Shown here: one piece after another, positions 28,673-38,250 of the stretch
How positions within the stretch are numbered: the first letter of the stretch is position 1
How the letters are laid out: each line of letters begins with the position of its first letter
The notes under the pieces: generated by a model
What the model was told of the DNA's origin: nothing
What the model saw: only the letters and a program-made list of their open reading frames with translations
The model's database searches: none
Translations under genes and position numbers: made by a program
From: Bradyrhizobium sp. 186
GTDB taxonomy: Bacteria > Pseudomonadota > Alphaproteobacteria > Rhizobiales > Xanthobacteraceae
DNA length: 64,000 nt
Direction: 5' to 3'
Assembly: GCF_023101685.1 (NCBI RefSeq)
Contig: NZ_CP082164.1
Span: 8,866,001 to 8,930,000, forward strand

Positions 28673-29533
28673 TCAGCCCAGCAGCGTCTGCCCATTTCTG
28701 GCGACGGTAACTTGGCGCTCCCGAACATGAGCTTCGAACGAAATCGAATCGCCGTCCTTCCATAGATTCACCGTAATGATCTCACCCGGAAACACCGGGG
28801 CAGAAAAGCGGACGCGATGACGATGGAAGGCAGAGGGATCGTAGTCAGCATACGTCTGCAACACGGCTCTGCAGGTCAGTCCATAGGTGCACATACCGTG
28901 GAGAATGGGCTTGGGAAAACCGGCCTTACGCGCGAATTCCGGGTCGCTGTGCAAGGGATTTCGATCACCCGATAGACGATAGAGCAGTGCTTGGTCGGGC
29001 CGGATCGGGATATCGACTGATCTGTCCGGCGCTCGCCGAGGTACTTGGTGCGGCTCGGGCATTCCCTCTGATGGTCCACCGAAGCCACCGTCGCCCCTGG
29101 CAAAAATCGAAGAAGCGATCGTGACGATCCTGTCACCCTCGCCATCTTTGACGACGACTTCGTTCTGAATGATCGCGCCTTTCTCCTCGCCCTTGTCGTA
29201 GACGCCGCGCACGCGCGCATCCGCCGTAACGCTGGCCGCGACAGGCATCGGCTTGTGAAATGTGATGTCGCGTTCGCCATCAACGACCATGACGCGGTCG
29301 ATGTCGATGAATCCGGGTCGAGCCCCCCAGACGCAGACCGACGCAAAGGTGGGCACCACCTTCAGCGGCTTCGATATTGCAAATGCCTCGTTGACAAACT
29401 GCAGCTCCTTTAGGCTCAGAGGATCGGAGCCCATGCCTATGCCAAGCGCATAAAGCATCACCTCGCGATCGCTCCACGAATAGGGAGCGGCTTCGGTCTT
29501 GAGATCGAGTATGGCGGGATAATCGATCGGCAT
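28673..29533 (-). CDS. MaoC-family enoyl-CoA hydratase 2 (double hot-dog)
   Basis: 286 aa. An N-terminal hot-dog domain (YALGIGMGSDPLSLKELQFV) and a C-terminal catalytic domain with the hydratase-2 motif YRLSGDRNPLHSDPEFARKA followed by GFPKPILHGMCTYG; the Asp/His of that motif are the catalytic pair. It hydrates trans-2-enoyl-CoA to (R)-3-hydroxyacyl-CoA. This would act directly on the product of the acyl-CoA dehydrogenases encoded nearby. It lies downstream of the NifA-type promoter at 30.3 kb, with a fragmentary redoxin start between. Confidence 0.9.
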   Translation of the reverse strand: MPIDYPAILDLKTEAAPYSWSDREVMLYALGIGMGSDPLSLKELQFVNEAFAISKPLKVVPTFASVCVWGARPGFIDIDRVMVVDGERDITFHKPMPVAASVTADARVRGVYDKGEEKGAIIQNEVVVKDGEGDRIVTIASSIFARGDGGFGGPSEGMPEPHQVPRRAPDRSVDIPIRPDQALLYRLSGDRNPLHSDPEFARKAGFPKPILHGMCTYGLTCRAVLQTYADYDPSAFHRHRVRFSAPVFPGEIITVNLWKDGDSISFEAHVRERQVTVARNGQTLLG

Positions 29534-30094
29534 CGGGCCGCTCCCTCGTTGTCGTTACGCTTTGACGTCAGGCCATCTTATAGAGCGGCAGTGGAGGTCC
29601 ACGTTCGATCACCATTTGTGTACATGCGAGCGGGCCGTTGATGGCCATGGCCCAAGGTTTGGCGAGGTTTATGTCGCAACGGCACCGAGAAGTGGCGGCT
29701 CTGCTCGAACAGAACCTTGTTATCGCGACCTCGCCCCTTCTCAACACGCGCACATAAGTGCGGCTCATGCGCTCGGGCGTCGCAAGATCGGCGCTGGCTG
29801 ACAGCGCTTTTTGCATGCGGTGATGGCGACGCCTCTGACGGCGGAAGTTGAGCCGGACCCCAATTCGAGGCTTGGCTGCTCGCTGGCTCTCCACGGCATA
29901 GGTATCGACATAATCGCGCGAAGAGTTGGCGCCGCCGCGGATCGCGATGCTCATGCTGGCCGCTCATCATCTGGACTTCGGCGGGATCCACCGCATCGAG
30001 GCCGAAGGCGCAGAACAGACTGATCTGCACCTCAGGCATGGCTTCATCTAGTCCCACTTTCAGCGCTACGAAGCGGCGTTGCCGTTCCACGTTA
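29534..30094. other. Region between hydratase gene and redoxin fragment
   Basis: About 560 bp. A minus-strand frame continues from the redoxin fragment (AMPEVQISLFCAFGLDAVDP and on) but has no recognised family. Likely decayed sequence acting as a leader. Confidence 0.3.
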
Positions 30095-30188
30095 TACACT
30101 TTCCAGGCTGGAACTTCGCCACGGGCTGGCCTCTTAGCCGACTCTCCCCTTTAATGGAATGAGCCAGCGATTCCATGCGCAGCACCAT
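30095..30188 (-). pseudogene. Truncated redoxin start, copy of the 5' end of the 50.7-kb gene
   Basis: The minus strand reads MVLRMESLAHSIKGESRLRG then QPVAKFQPGK, homologous to MVLRIEPPAPPIKVGSWLRG of the redoxin-HAD-UbiA fusion. It has the same GGAG ribosome binding site and the same upstream promoter. After about 30 codons the frame shifts and homology ends before the active-site cysteine. Confidence 0.7.
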
Positions 30189-30333
30189 GTTGCACTCCGA
30201 AGCTATTGCCAAAGCTGCGCGGCTTTGTGCGTGAGCTTTTTTGTTCAGGACCGGCGACACACAGGTTGAAGGGAACAGCATCCATCGTCTTCCGTGCGAG
30301 ATTGGCGCCCCAACCGTGTTGCTGCATCTCAAT

Positions 30334-30459
30334 AGCAACGGCCATGCCAGCGTCTCACCGCTATCTAAGCGTCTGATCACGCATTCGAAACTCCGACAAC
30401 ATCCAAGTCCCCCAGTGTTCTGAACCTAACGGGGGCTTGTGCCTGTCAGAAATTGGACA
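30334..30459 (-). promoter_or_regulatory. NifA UAS plus sigma-54 promoter (redoxin fragment/hydratase)
   Basis: Minus-strand TGGCATGGCCGTTGCT (30349 to 30334) is a sigma-54 core with one substitution. TGTCAGAAATTGGACA (30444-30459) is a perfect TGT-N10-ACA site about 104 bp upstream. Sequence, spacing and downstream leader match the 50.8-kb promoter. Confidence 0.8.
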
Positions 30460-31441
30460 AGAACCGAGCGCTCGGCGCCGCCAGGACGCGGCTTAAAGGC
30501 TCAGCGAAATGGATTTGACCTTCAATTTTCCGCCGCTCTCCCGGCGCAACTTTTCCAATCCGTGCTAGGCCACTTTGAGCGCAGCGTCGCAGCCTTGGCC
30601 TTCGTACGGCGATATATACTGACGTTTCCTACCTGGCGGCACCAGGCGCGAATCGCACCGCCCGCCGATCGCACCCATGGTCCTGAAAGCTGTGAAGGCG
30701 TTCTTTCCAGTTGGTGGTCTAAATTGGAGTGATTTTCCCTCAAGCTGTTAGCATGCGCATGCAGCTGATGGACCTTGATTGACAAATCGGACAACCTCAT
30801 CGCAGCCGGGAAATGTCGGCACCCGGATGAGGCAAACCGAACGTAGCGTAGACGCGGCAAACGGAGGCGAATGACCAACGCGGATAATTGCAGACACAGT
30901 CCACGGGAAGTTGCACCACTCTGCGCGCCCTCTCCATTAAGTAACTGAGCGGACAAACATGTTTGCCAGGTAACCAAAGCGCATGGACCCAGACGGAGGC
31001 ACGGAACGGGATGAAGTTATTGGACAAAGTCCCCTCGCTCCGTACGTTCTTATGATAATCGAGCCGGATCAGGTGGTGCCAACTCCACGAGCAGTTCGTT
31101 GAACAGCTCGCCGAACAGGTCGCGCGGATCAGAGGGCGGATGGCAATAGCCTGCAGCTTCTGCACGGCTCGGTGACGCCGCTAGGATCGTCCCGTTTGTC
31201 CGAGAGGATGATGATCCATCTCGCTGAGACGAATGTTCATGCTAGGCGAGCGACCCTTGTCGCAGGCGTTTGCGTGGAAGCACGAAGAACGTCGTTCGGA
31301 ACACCCATCCGCATAGTTCCTCGGGGCACACGGCCTGCCAGCTCCTGATAATCGTACTCAAGTCTGACGCACCATATAGGCGTGACCAAAAGGCGTCCGA
31401 TTGTCGGGTTTCGATGCTTCGCATGGGTCTGGTGTGACCGG
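30460..31441. other. Gene-poor stretch, about 1 kb
   Basis: No recognisable gene. A 122-codon minus-strand frame at 30797-31165 is unlike any family I know and is probably chance or decay. Confidence 0.3.
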
Positions 31442-33252
31442 CTAGCTCGTCGCCGAGACCCTACCGCTGGCTTGCCGTTCGAACAGCCATTGATAGATGC
31501 CGCCGGCCCGAGTCAGGGAGGCGTGGGTGCCCTGCTCGACGATCTCACCGCGATCGAACACCAGAATGCGATCGAGGTCGCGCACCGCCGATAGCCGGTG
31601 CGCGATAACGATCGAAGTGCGTCCCTTCATCAACCGCTCCATCGCCTGCTGGATCAGCCCCTCCGATTCCGAATCGAGGCTCGACGTCGCCTCGTCCAGA
31701 ACCAACACCGGCGCGTCCGCGAGGAACGCCCGCGCCAGCGCGATCCGCTGCCGCTCACCGCCCGACAGCTTAACGCCGCGCTCGCCGACCAGCGTGCCAT
31801 AACCCTTCGGCAGCCGCAGGATGAAGTCATGCGCATTGGCGAGCCGCGCTGCCTGCTCGATCGCCGCCATGGTGGCGCCGGGCCGGCCGTAGGCGATGTT
31901 CTCAGCCAGGGAGCGGTGAAACAGGATCGGCTCCTGCTGCACGATCGCGATCTGGCTGCGCAGCGATTGCTGTGTCGCTTTGGCAATATCTTGGCCGTCG
32001 ATCAGGATCCTCCCGCCGGAGAGATCATACAGGCGCTGCACCAACTTGACGAACGTGGTCTTGCCGGAGCCGGAACGGCCGACCAGCCCAACGCGTTCGC
32101 CGGCGCGGATGTCGATCGACAAACCCTCGTAAAACGGCGCGCGGCCCCCCCCGTAGTGAAAGGTCACATCCTCGAATGTGATCCTTCCGCCCTGAATATC
32201 GATCGGTTTGGCGCCGGGTGCATCGATGATGCCGATCGGCTCGCCACTAATTGTAACAAGTTCCACCATGTCGTTCACCGAACGCTGCAAATTGTTGATG
32301 TGCATGCCGACCTCGCGCAAATAGGCGTGAATCAGATAATAGCTAGTCAGCACATAGGTGACGTCGCCTGCGGAGGCGTGCCCTGCTATCCACAGCAGGA
32401 TAGCGCGCCAATTACCGAACCACGAAAGCACAAGAGCATCACGTGCTGCAACACATTGGTGGCGTTGCCACGCAGCCACGTGCGCGATACCCGTGCCTGC
32501 CAGCGGTTGATGACACCGTTGAGCCGCGCATCCTCGCGCGCCTCCGCGCCAAATGATTTCACCACGGGGTTGCAGGTGAGCGCGTCCGCCAGCGTACCCC
32601 CGACCTTGGTATCCCAGGCATTGGCTATTCGTGCAGTTGGCACGATGTAGCCGATCGTCATCGCTATCGTGATCGCGACATAGATTACGGTGCCGACAAC
32701 GATCACGCTGCCCAGTGCGGGCCAGTGCAGGCCGAGCAGGATCATCGATCCCACGAGCACGGCGAGCGACGGCCACAATGCCATCAGTATGATGCTATTG
32801 AGCAGGTCGAGCGCCCACATGCCGCGCGTGATCTTGCGCACGGTCGAGCCGGCGAAGGAATTGGAGTGCCAATCGGTCGAGAAGCGCTGCACCCGCATGA
32901 AGGCTTCGCGCACCACATCCGAGATCGTGTTAAGCGTGAATAGCACAATCGCCTGCAGGCCAACAAACCGCAGGATGAGCGACATGAGACCCAGCGCGAC
33001 GATGCCGCCGAACGCAACGAGCGCCGCATGCCGTGCGGCCAAATCGGACGGACCCGACGTTAATGCATCGACCAGATGGCCCGAATAGACTGGCATGAAC
33101 AGGTCGGCGACCGATGCACCTAAGAAGCCGACGAAGACGATCGTGAGGCGGACAGGCTGCTTCAGCCACTGCTGGAACACGAAAAGGATCACTTCGCGGA
33201 TCGCGGCGGGTCGTTTGTCGTCGGAAACAATCATGGCGCAATCCGGCCGCAC
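31442..33252 (-). pseudogene. ABC exporter (fused membrane and ATPase domains), one frameshift
   Basis: The 5' part (33252 to about 32420) encodes a six-helix exporter membrane domain (VADLFMPVYSGHLVDALTSG, FSTDWHSNSFAGSTVRKITR). The 3' part, in another frame, carries the rest of it plus the nucleotide-binding domain: GLVGRSGSGKTTFVKLVQRL, LSGGERQRIALARAFLADAP, VLVLDEATSSLDSESEG and the H-loop IVIAHRLSAVRD. The frames join at about 32425, where a single missing base would restore LQHVMLL-VLSWFGNWRA. Otherwise full length (about 600 aa). A type IV-like ABC exporter half-transporter of unknown substrate, inactive as written. Confidence 0.85.
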
Positions 33253-33369
33253 TCACAGCGCGTGGCCACTCCATCTAAATTGACGCGCGGTGGCGCAAGG
33301 AACGACAGAGGAGTCATCGGAAAACAGTAGGTTGTTGGGTGCTTTGGGCGAGCGGGACGTTGGTCCGGA

Positions 33370-33840
33370 TCAACGCCGGCGGTCAACGGCACGGACGAAA
33401 ACCCAAAGAACAGCGGGCGTAGGCGCGCGATCGTTGAACAAGATATGACCACGAAAAGCCTCGCCCGTTGGAGTGACGAGGCGCAGCCTACGGATGTATT
33501 GGGTGCAATCTGCCAAATGGCAAGCCCGTGAGCGCATCCATCTCAATGCGCGTCGTCGAATGACGCCGCCACGGTGGCGGCCTCGTTTGTAGCCGATCTG
33601 GCCATCTTGCAAGAACACAGGGGCATCGGTGACGTTGCGGTAGATTGATGGACCGTAGTCACCGAAGGATTTCCGGCCACAGTCGCCGCCGACGAGCACG
33701 CCAATAGATCCTCCGGTCCACCTCCACAGTCCAGGCGGGATCTTCACCGCAGGCTCGAGATCCGCTGAATTGGCAGTACCGCTTGCAACAAGCGTAACCG
33801 TTGTGTCGTCACGCCAAAAACGCACTTCAGTTCGCATCAT
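33370..33840 (-). CDS. Hypothetical protein
   Basis: 156 aa, begins MMRTEVRFWRDDTTVTLVAS. No domain recognised; the second half is arginine-rich and may not be genuine. It lies between the sigma-54 promoter at 34.3 kb and the broken ABC exporter gene on the same strand, so it could belong to that transcription unit. Coding status uncertain. Confidence 0.3.
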   Translation of the reverse strand: MMRTEVRFWRDDTTVTLVASGTANSADLEPAVKIPPGLWRWTGGSIGVLVGGDCGRKSFGDYGPSIYRNVTDAPVFLQDGQIGYKRGRHRGGVIRRRALRWMRSRACHLADCTQYIRRLRLVTPTGEAFRGHILFNDRAPTPAVLWVFVRAVDRRR

Positions 33841-34307
33841 AAACTTTCACAAGGTGCATATTCCCGACTTGCACACACGTCCATCGATGGAACGAGTGCG
33901 ACATCCCTGCTCTAGGCGTCAGCTCACATAACCGACGCGCTGAAATGGCCTGACGCTGTTACGCCGTGTTCGCGCCCCTTTCTTGCGGCCGCAGGATTTG
34001 GGGCCGCGAAAGCCAATCGCCTGCTCTGGTTTTGTGCGCGACGTCGCGTTCGCAAACAGTTTGTTGTCGTGGACACAAGCCGCGCGCTTCCTTTCAGATA
34101 GAAGGCGCTGTGCACGCACCGGCTAATTCCGGCGGCGACAGATTTGCTCGGCCTAGCCATTGCCCCGTCTCTTGCTCCAGCACCATGCAACAGTGCGGCC
34201 GCACTTCTTTGTCGGTATGTCTCCGCTGCAGCACGAATGTGCTCACGACTCGAACACCGGGGAAACAGAGTATCGGTCGTCTGGCTCCTCTGTCGCTGCC
34301 TTTGAAC
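33841..34307. other. Leader region with possible third redoxin-start remnant
   Basis: Downstream of the 34.3-kb promoter the minus strand has an ATG reading MVLEQETGQWLGRANL near 34187, in a context (GCATGGTGCTG) like the redoxin starts at 30188 and 50688. Likely a decayed third copy. Nothing else recognised. Confidence 0.35.
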
Positions 34308-34437
34308 AGCAATAACCATGCCAGCACCTTGCAAACGTGTTAAGCTGTTGTTTGGGATTGGAAAAGCCGTACGTCGGCAGGCGACGGCTGGTTGTTTTGA
34401 GCGCGACGGCCGTCATACCGACGACAGAAACCGAACA
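34308..34437 (-). promoter_or_regulatory. Sigma-54 promoter with decayed NifA UAS
   Basis: Minus-strand TGGCATGGTTATTGCT (34323 to 34308) is a good -24/-12 core. At the same spacing as in the 30.3-kb copy, CGACAGAAACCGAACA (34422-34437) aligns with TGTCAGAAACCGGACA but has lost the TGT half. Confidence 0.55.
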
Positions 34438-34630
34438 GGATGGGCGGTCGTTTGCACCCGAAAGAACGCCTTGCTGCGTTTGTCAGCACGGCTGAGCTGA
34501 TCCTAGTGGCAGACCCAATCATCGTTGAAATTTCGCTCTGGCCCAATGCATGGCCAGAGCATCAAGCGCAGCTACGTTGGGATTACGCGTATTTCCTTTA
34601 TCGAGCAAGGCGCGCGTCCGATTCCACGAG

Positions 34631-34646
34631 TGGCACGTCGATTGCT
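34631..34646 (+). promoter_or_regulatory. Sigma-54 promoter (plus strand, ahead of GlcD-like oxidase)
   Basis: TGGCACGTCGATTGCT is a perfect -24/-12 match on the plus strand, about 210 bp before the FAD oxidase start. No intact TGT-N10-ACA site was found upstream; TGTCAGCACGGCTGAG at 34481 shares only the first half-site. Confidence 0.55.
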
Positions 34647-34858
34647 AATGCGACAGACCCCGCAGCCCGAGAGCAGTGGGATTCTTCCGGCGTTATCGAT
34701 GAAGATTGCTTAGATCGGTACAATGAATGCGCGAAGAAGATTTTTGGTTCTCGACAAACATCAACAAAGCTGCTGAGAACCTCGCCCCGCAGGCCAATGA
34801 GAACGCTGCACCGCTCTAACAGGGGACCATGCCATCAAGATTAGCTCGAGTGAGGGAC

Positions 34859-36253
34859 ATGACCGACAGCTTCATCGACCGACTCTGCAAGGCGCTCCGC
34901 AAGGGTTCGGTGCTGACTGGCACGGACATTGACTCTCGCTATTACCACGATTTGGCCGGTAAACCGGTCGCGCAGCCGCGAGCGGTCGTCCGTCCAAGGA
35001 CGACGGAAGATGTCTCGGCCTTGCTTCGGCTCTGTCACGGCGAAAAAGTGCCACTGACGACGCAGGGCGGCATGACCGGGTTGGTGCGCGGCGCTCTGCC
35101 GAATCCGAATGAAATTGTGCTGTCGATGGAACTTATGAATGCGGTCGAGGAGGTGGACATCTCGTCAGGCGCAGCCGTGGCGCAGGCCGGCACGCCGCTG
35201 CAAAAGATTCAGGAACGGGTCGGGCAGGAAGGGTACATGTTCCCGCTCGATCTCGCCGCGCGCGGTAGCTGTACTATCGGCGGCAACATCTCGACAAATG
35301 CCGGCGGCAATCGCGTGATTCGGTACGGCATGACGCGCGACTTGATCCTCGGCCTCGAAGTCGTTACCGCCGATGGCACGGTGCTACAGGGCTTACGCAA
35401 ATACATCAAGAACAATACTGGCATCGATCTTAAGCAGCTTTTCATCGGCAGCGAGGGGGTTCTCGGCGTGGTGACGCGAGCCGCCTTGCGCATCTTTCCC
35501 GCCCCTAGGGAGCGGCAAGTGGCGCTTTGCGCCCTGCCCTCTTTTACACGAGTCATCTCGATCTTAGGAATGGCGCGAAAACATCTGGGCGGAGAACTGT
35601 CAGCATTTGAGGTGATGTGGAACGAGTACTACCGCCTCGCGCTCGAGCGCGTGAACGGCATGGTTCGGCCGCTGCCGGTCGATTATCCCTTTTATGTCTT
35701 GATCGAGGCCTCTGGTGACGATGCCCATCGTGTCCACGCCGATCTCGAAAAGCTGCTCGATACGGCAATGCGCGCGAACATGATCCTTGACGCGACGCTC
35801 TCGACGTCGAATGCATCTGCAGCAGCGATATGGCGTATCCGCGATTGCAGCTTAGAACTTGCCCGGACGTTTCCTTATGCTGCACGTATCGCCCTCGACG
35901 TCAGTATCGCCATCAACCGGATGGATCAGTATGTGAAGACAATTGTCGCGCGTATTAAGGAGATCGACCCCGGCGCGTTCACGATCGTCTTCGGCCACGC
36001 CGGCGATGGTAACCTGCATATCGAGCTACATCACGAGCACACGCCCGACAGGCGGCAGGAATTGGAGAGGCTTGCTTATCAGATCACCAGTGAATTCGGC
36101 GGATCAATCTCAGCGGAACACGGCATCGGCATAGTTAAGCGGCCCTATCTGCAGATGAGTAGGACATGGGAGGAAATCGAAACCATGCGTACGCTCAAGC
36201 GAGTGCTCGATCCGAACAATATCCTGAACCCGGGACGAATTTTCATGATGTGA
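34859..36253 (+). CDS. FAD-linked oxidase, GlcD/D-lactate dehydrogenase type
   Basis: 464 aa from MTDSFIDRLCKAL (an upstream in-frame ATG at 34829 is less likely). The PCMH-type FAD domain shows VPLTTQGGMTGLVRGALPNP and GSCTIGGNISTNAGGNRVIR. The C-terminal cap domain shows VFGHAGDGNLHIELHHEH and ISAEHGIGIVKRPYLQ, the metal/substrate motif of this family. Members oxidise D-2-hydroxy acids (glycolate, D-lactate, D-2-hydroxyglutarate) and pass electrons to the respiratory chain. It stands alone on the plus strand, with a perfect sigma-54 promoter upstream, suggesting co-regulation with the acyl-CoA genes. Confidence 0.88.
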   Translation: MTDSFIDRLCKALRKGSVLTGTDIDSRYYHDLAGKPVAQPRAVVRPRTTEDVSALLRLCHGEKVPLTTQGGMTGLVRGALPNPNEIVLSMELMNAVEEVDISSGAAVAQAGTPLQKIQERVGQEGYMFPLDLAARGSCTIGGNISTNAGGNRVIRYGMTRDLILGLEVVTADGTVLQGLRKYIKNNTGIDLKQLFIGSEGVLGVVTRAALRIFPAPRERQVALCALPSFTRVISILGMARKHLGGELSAFEVMWNEYYRLALERVNGMVRPLPVDYPFYVLIEASGDDAHRVHADLEKLLDTAMRANMILDATLSTSNASAAAIWRIRDCSLELARTFPYAARIALDVSIAINRMDQYVKTIVARIKEIDPGAFTIVFGHAGDGNLHIELHHEHTPDRRQELERLAYQITSEFGGSISAEHGIGIVKRPYLQMSRTWEEIETMRTLKRVLDPNNILNPGRIFMM

Positions 36254-36808
36254 GAGGATGCGGGGGCGGCGCGGGTATCTCGGTCGGAACGGTCGAACGT
36301 GCGTGAGGTCGTTGGGCAAGTGGAGGCCCAACACCTTGTCGTCGCCCTGCACCCTCACGGTGTACGGCGTGCTCCGTTCGATACCCATAAGGAGATAGCC
36401 GAGATGCGCGACGGTCTCGAACTGGTCGCGTTACCAATGCTGCATCTCTCACCGTTTGGCGCGGATAGAGCTCGCCTTGATTGAAGGAGACAATGCGCCA
36501 ACAATTCAGGAATTTGAGCCTGCTAACGGTGCCTTTCGCCCTCGCGGCACCTTGCGCGATGTCGCGTCTGCTCGTCACTGGCTACAGCTTGCAAATTCTC
36601 TGTTGTTGTTCGCGTGGCGTGCAGTAGCGGCTGGCGAGCACGGCCCAATCAGGATCATCGCCTGATCCTGAAAGCACTGCGATCGGGCAACGTCGATCAG
36701 GTTCGTAACCCGCTCGCGCGCCACATTCAACCGATTGAGCGGCTTGCCCTTCCAACCTCCTGACGGGAATGAGACTGGTGAATTCCGTTGCAGCCCACAA
36801 GGACTATC
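36254..36808. other. Intergenic with possible decayed gene
   Basis: About 555 bp. Minus-strand frames near 36300-36560 (FETVAHLGYLLMGIERSTPY and VLGLHLPNDLTHV) look protein-like but are split by frameshifts. No family recognised. Confidence 0.3.
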
Positions 36809-36812
36809 TTAG

Positions 36813-38247
36813 CATTACAGTTGCTTTGTTTGCGGGCTTCTGAATCCATGGGCAACCATGATTCGAATGTCGTGGACGCGGGCCGCGTCGGTTGAGGAGA
36901 CGCTTGCGTTGTGGGCGGCGTCGCTTCGAGAGGTCAAGCAGCGGATACGTCCGTTGTTCACGCAAGAGCGTGTGGCGACGAATGCAGGCCTGTTCCTGGA
37001 AGGTCTGCTCGGAGATGAGCAGCGCAAGACCGGTTGGATGCGCGCGGAGGCGGCTGGCGATCCCGGCCCATGGCGGCAGCAGGCGATCCTGGGTCGCGGG
37101 GATTGGGACGCTGATGCCCTGCGCGACATCGTCCGGGACTATGTCATCGAGCATTTGGCGGATGACGATGCGGTGCTGGTGATCGACGAGACCGGCTTTC
37201 TCAAGCAGGGTAAGGCCTCGTGCGGAGTGGCGCGGCAATACACTGGTTCGGCAGGGAAGATCACGAACTGCCAGATCGGCGTCTTCGCTACCTACGTTTC
37301 GCGTCATGGTCATGCGTTCATCGATCGCGCGTTGTATCTTCCGAAGGAATGGACCGACGATCCAGATCGTCTGGAAGCCGCATACGTGCCTGCCGATGTC
37401 GGCTTTGCGACCAAACCAAAGCTTGCGACGAGAATGATCGCACGTGCGATAGCCGCGTCTGTACCATTCAAGTGGGTTGCCGGTGACACGGTCTACGGTG
37501 TTGGCGATATCGAACAGCAGCTACGGCGGGCAGGCAAAGGCTATGTGCTCGGGGTCAGCAGCTCTCATGTCTTCCGATCCTGGGGCAAGCGACAGCCGGT
37601 CGCCGGCAAGGCCGAAGACATCGCCCGGACGCGGCGCCCGTCCGACTGGAAGCGCTTGTCGGCGGGAGCCGGAACCAAAGGACCGAGGCTGCATGACTGG
37701 TGTTATCTCGAACTGGCCGATCTCGAGGTCGAGCAGTTCAACAGCGCAAATGATGGTTTATGGACGCGCGGTCTGCTGATCCGTCGCCATATCGCCGATG
37801 GCGATCTCGCCTTCTTCACCACCTGGTGCCCAGCGGGAACATCAATTGAAACGCTGGTCGCGGTCGAAGGCCATCGATGGGCGATCGAGGACAGCTTTGA
37901 AACCGCGAAAAACGAGTTCGGGCTCGATCACAACGAGAGCAGGTCCTGGCATGGCTGGCATCGCCACGTGTCCCTGGTGATGCTCGCCTTCGCCATGATG
38001 GCGGCGATCCGCCATCGCGCCAATCCGCCACCGCCCAAAAAAACCAAACGCCGCCCCCCGGCAAAAGCCAAAGCACACCCACGCCGCCGCTGATCCGTTG
38101 GTCAATCCAGGAAATCCGCCGCATCGCCATCAGGCTTGCTCGAAAGCGGATCCAACCCGCGCATGTCATCGCATGGTCATTCTGGCGCAGAGCTCACCAG
38201 GCTGCCGCTCAGCGCGCGCATCTCAAAGCAAAACGGCAACTGTAATG
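36813..38247 (+). mobile_element. IS701-family insertion sequence, intact, TTAG duplication
   Basis: The 1,435-bp element has perfect 12-bp terminal inverted repeats, CATTACAGTTGC and GCAACTGTAATG, flanked by TTAG on both sides (36809-36812 and 38248-38251). IS701 elements duplicate a YTAR-type 4-bp target. The right-hand TTAG overlaps the first base of the neighbouring IS5 element. Confidence 0.93.
36858..38093 (+). CDS. IS701-family transposase
   Basis: 411 aa. DDE-type core with DDAVLVIDETGFLKQGKASC (first Asp), KWVAGDTVYGVGDIEQQLRR (second Asp) and VEGHRWAIEDSFETAKNEFG (Glu). The C-terminus is a lysine/arginine/proline-rich tail. Full length with intact element ends. Confidence 0.93.
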   Translation: MIRMSWTRAASVEETLALWAASLREVKQRIRPLFTQERVATNAGLFLEGLLGDEQRKTGWMRAEAAGDPGPWRQQAILGRGDWDADALRDIVRDYVIEHLADDDAVLVIDETGFLKQGKASCGVARQYTGSAGKITNCQIGVFATYVSRHGHAFIDRALYLPKEWTDDPDRLEAAYVPADVGFATKPKLATRMIARAIAASVPFKWVAGDTVYGVGDIEQQLRRAGKGYVLGVSSSHVFRSWGKRQPVAGKAEDIARTRRPSDWKRLSAGAGTKGPRLHDWCYLELADLEVEQFNSANDGLWTRGLLIRRHIADGDLAFFTTWCPAGTSIETLVAVEGHRWAIEDSFETAKNEFGLDHNESRSWHGWHRHVSLVMLAFAMMAAIRHRANPPPPKKTKRRPPAKAKAHPRRR

Positions 38248-38250
38248 TTA

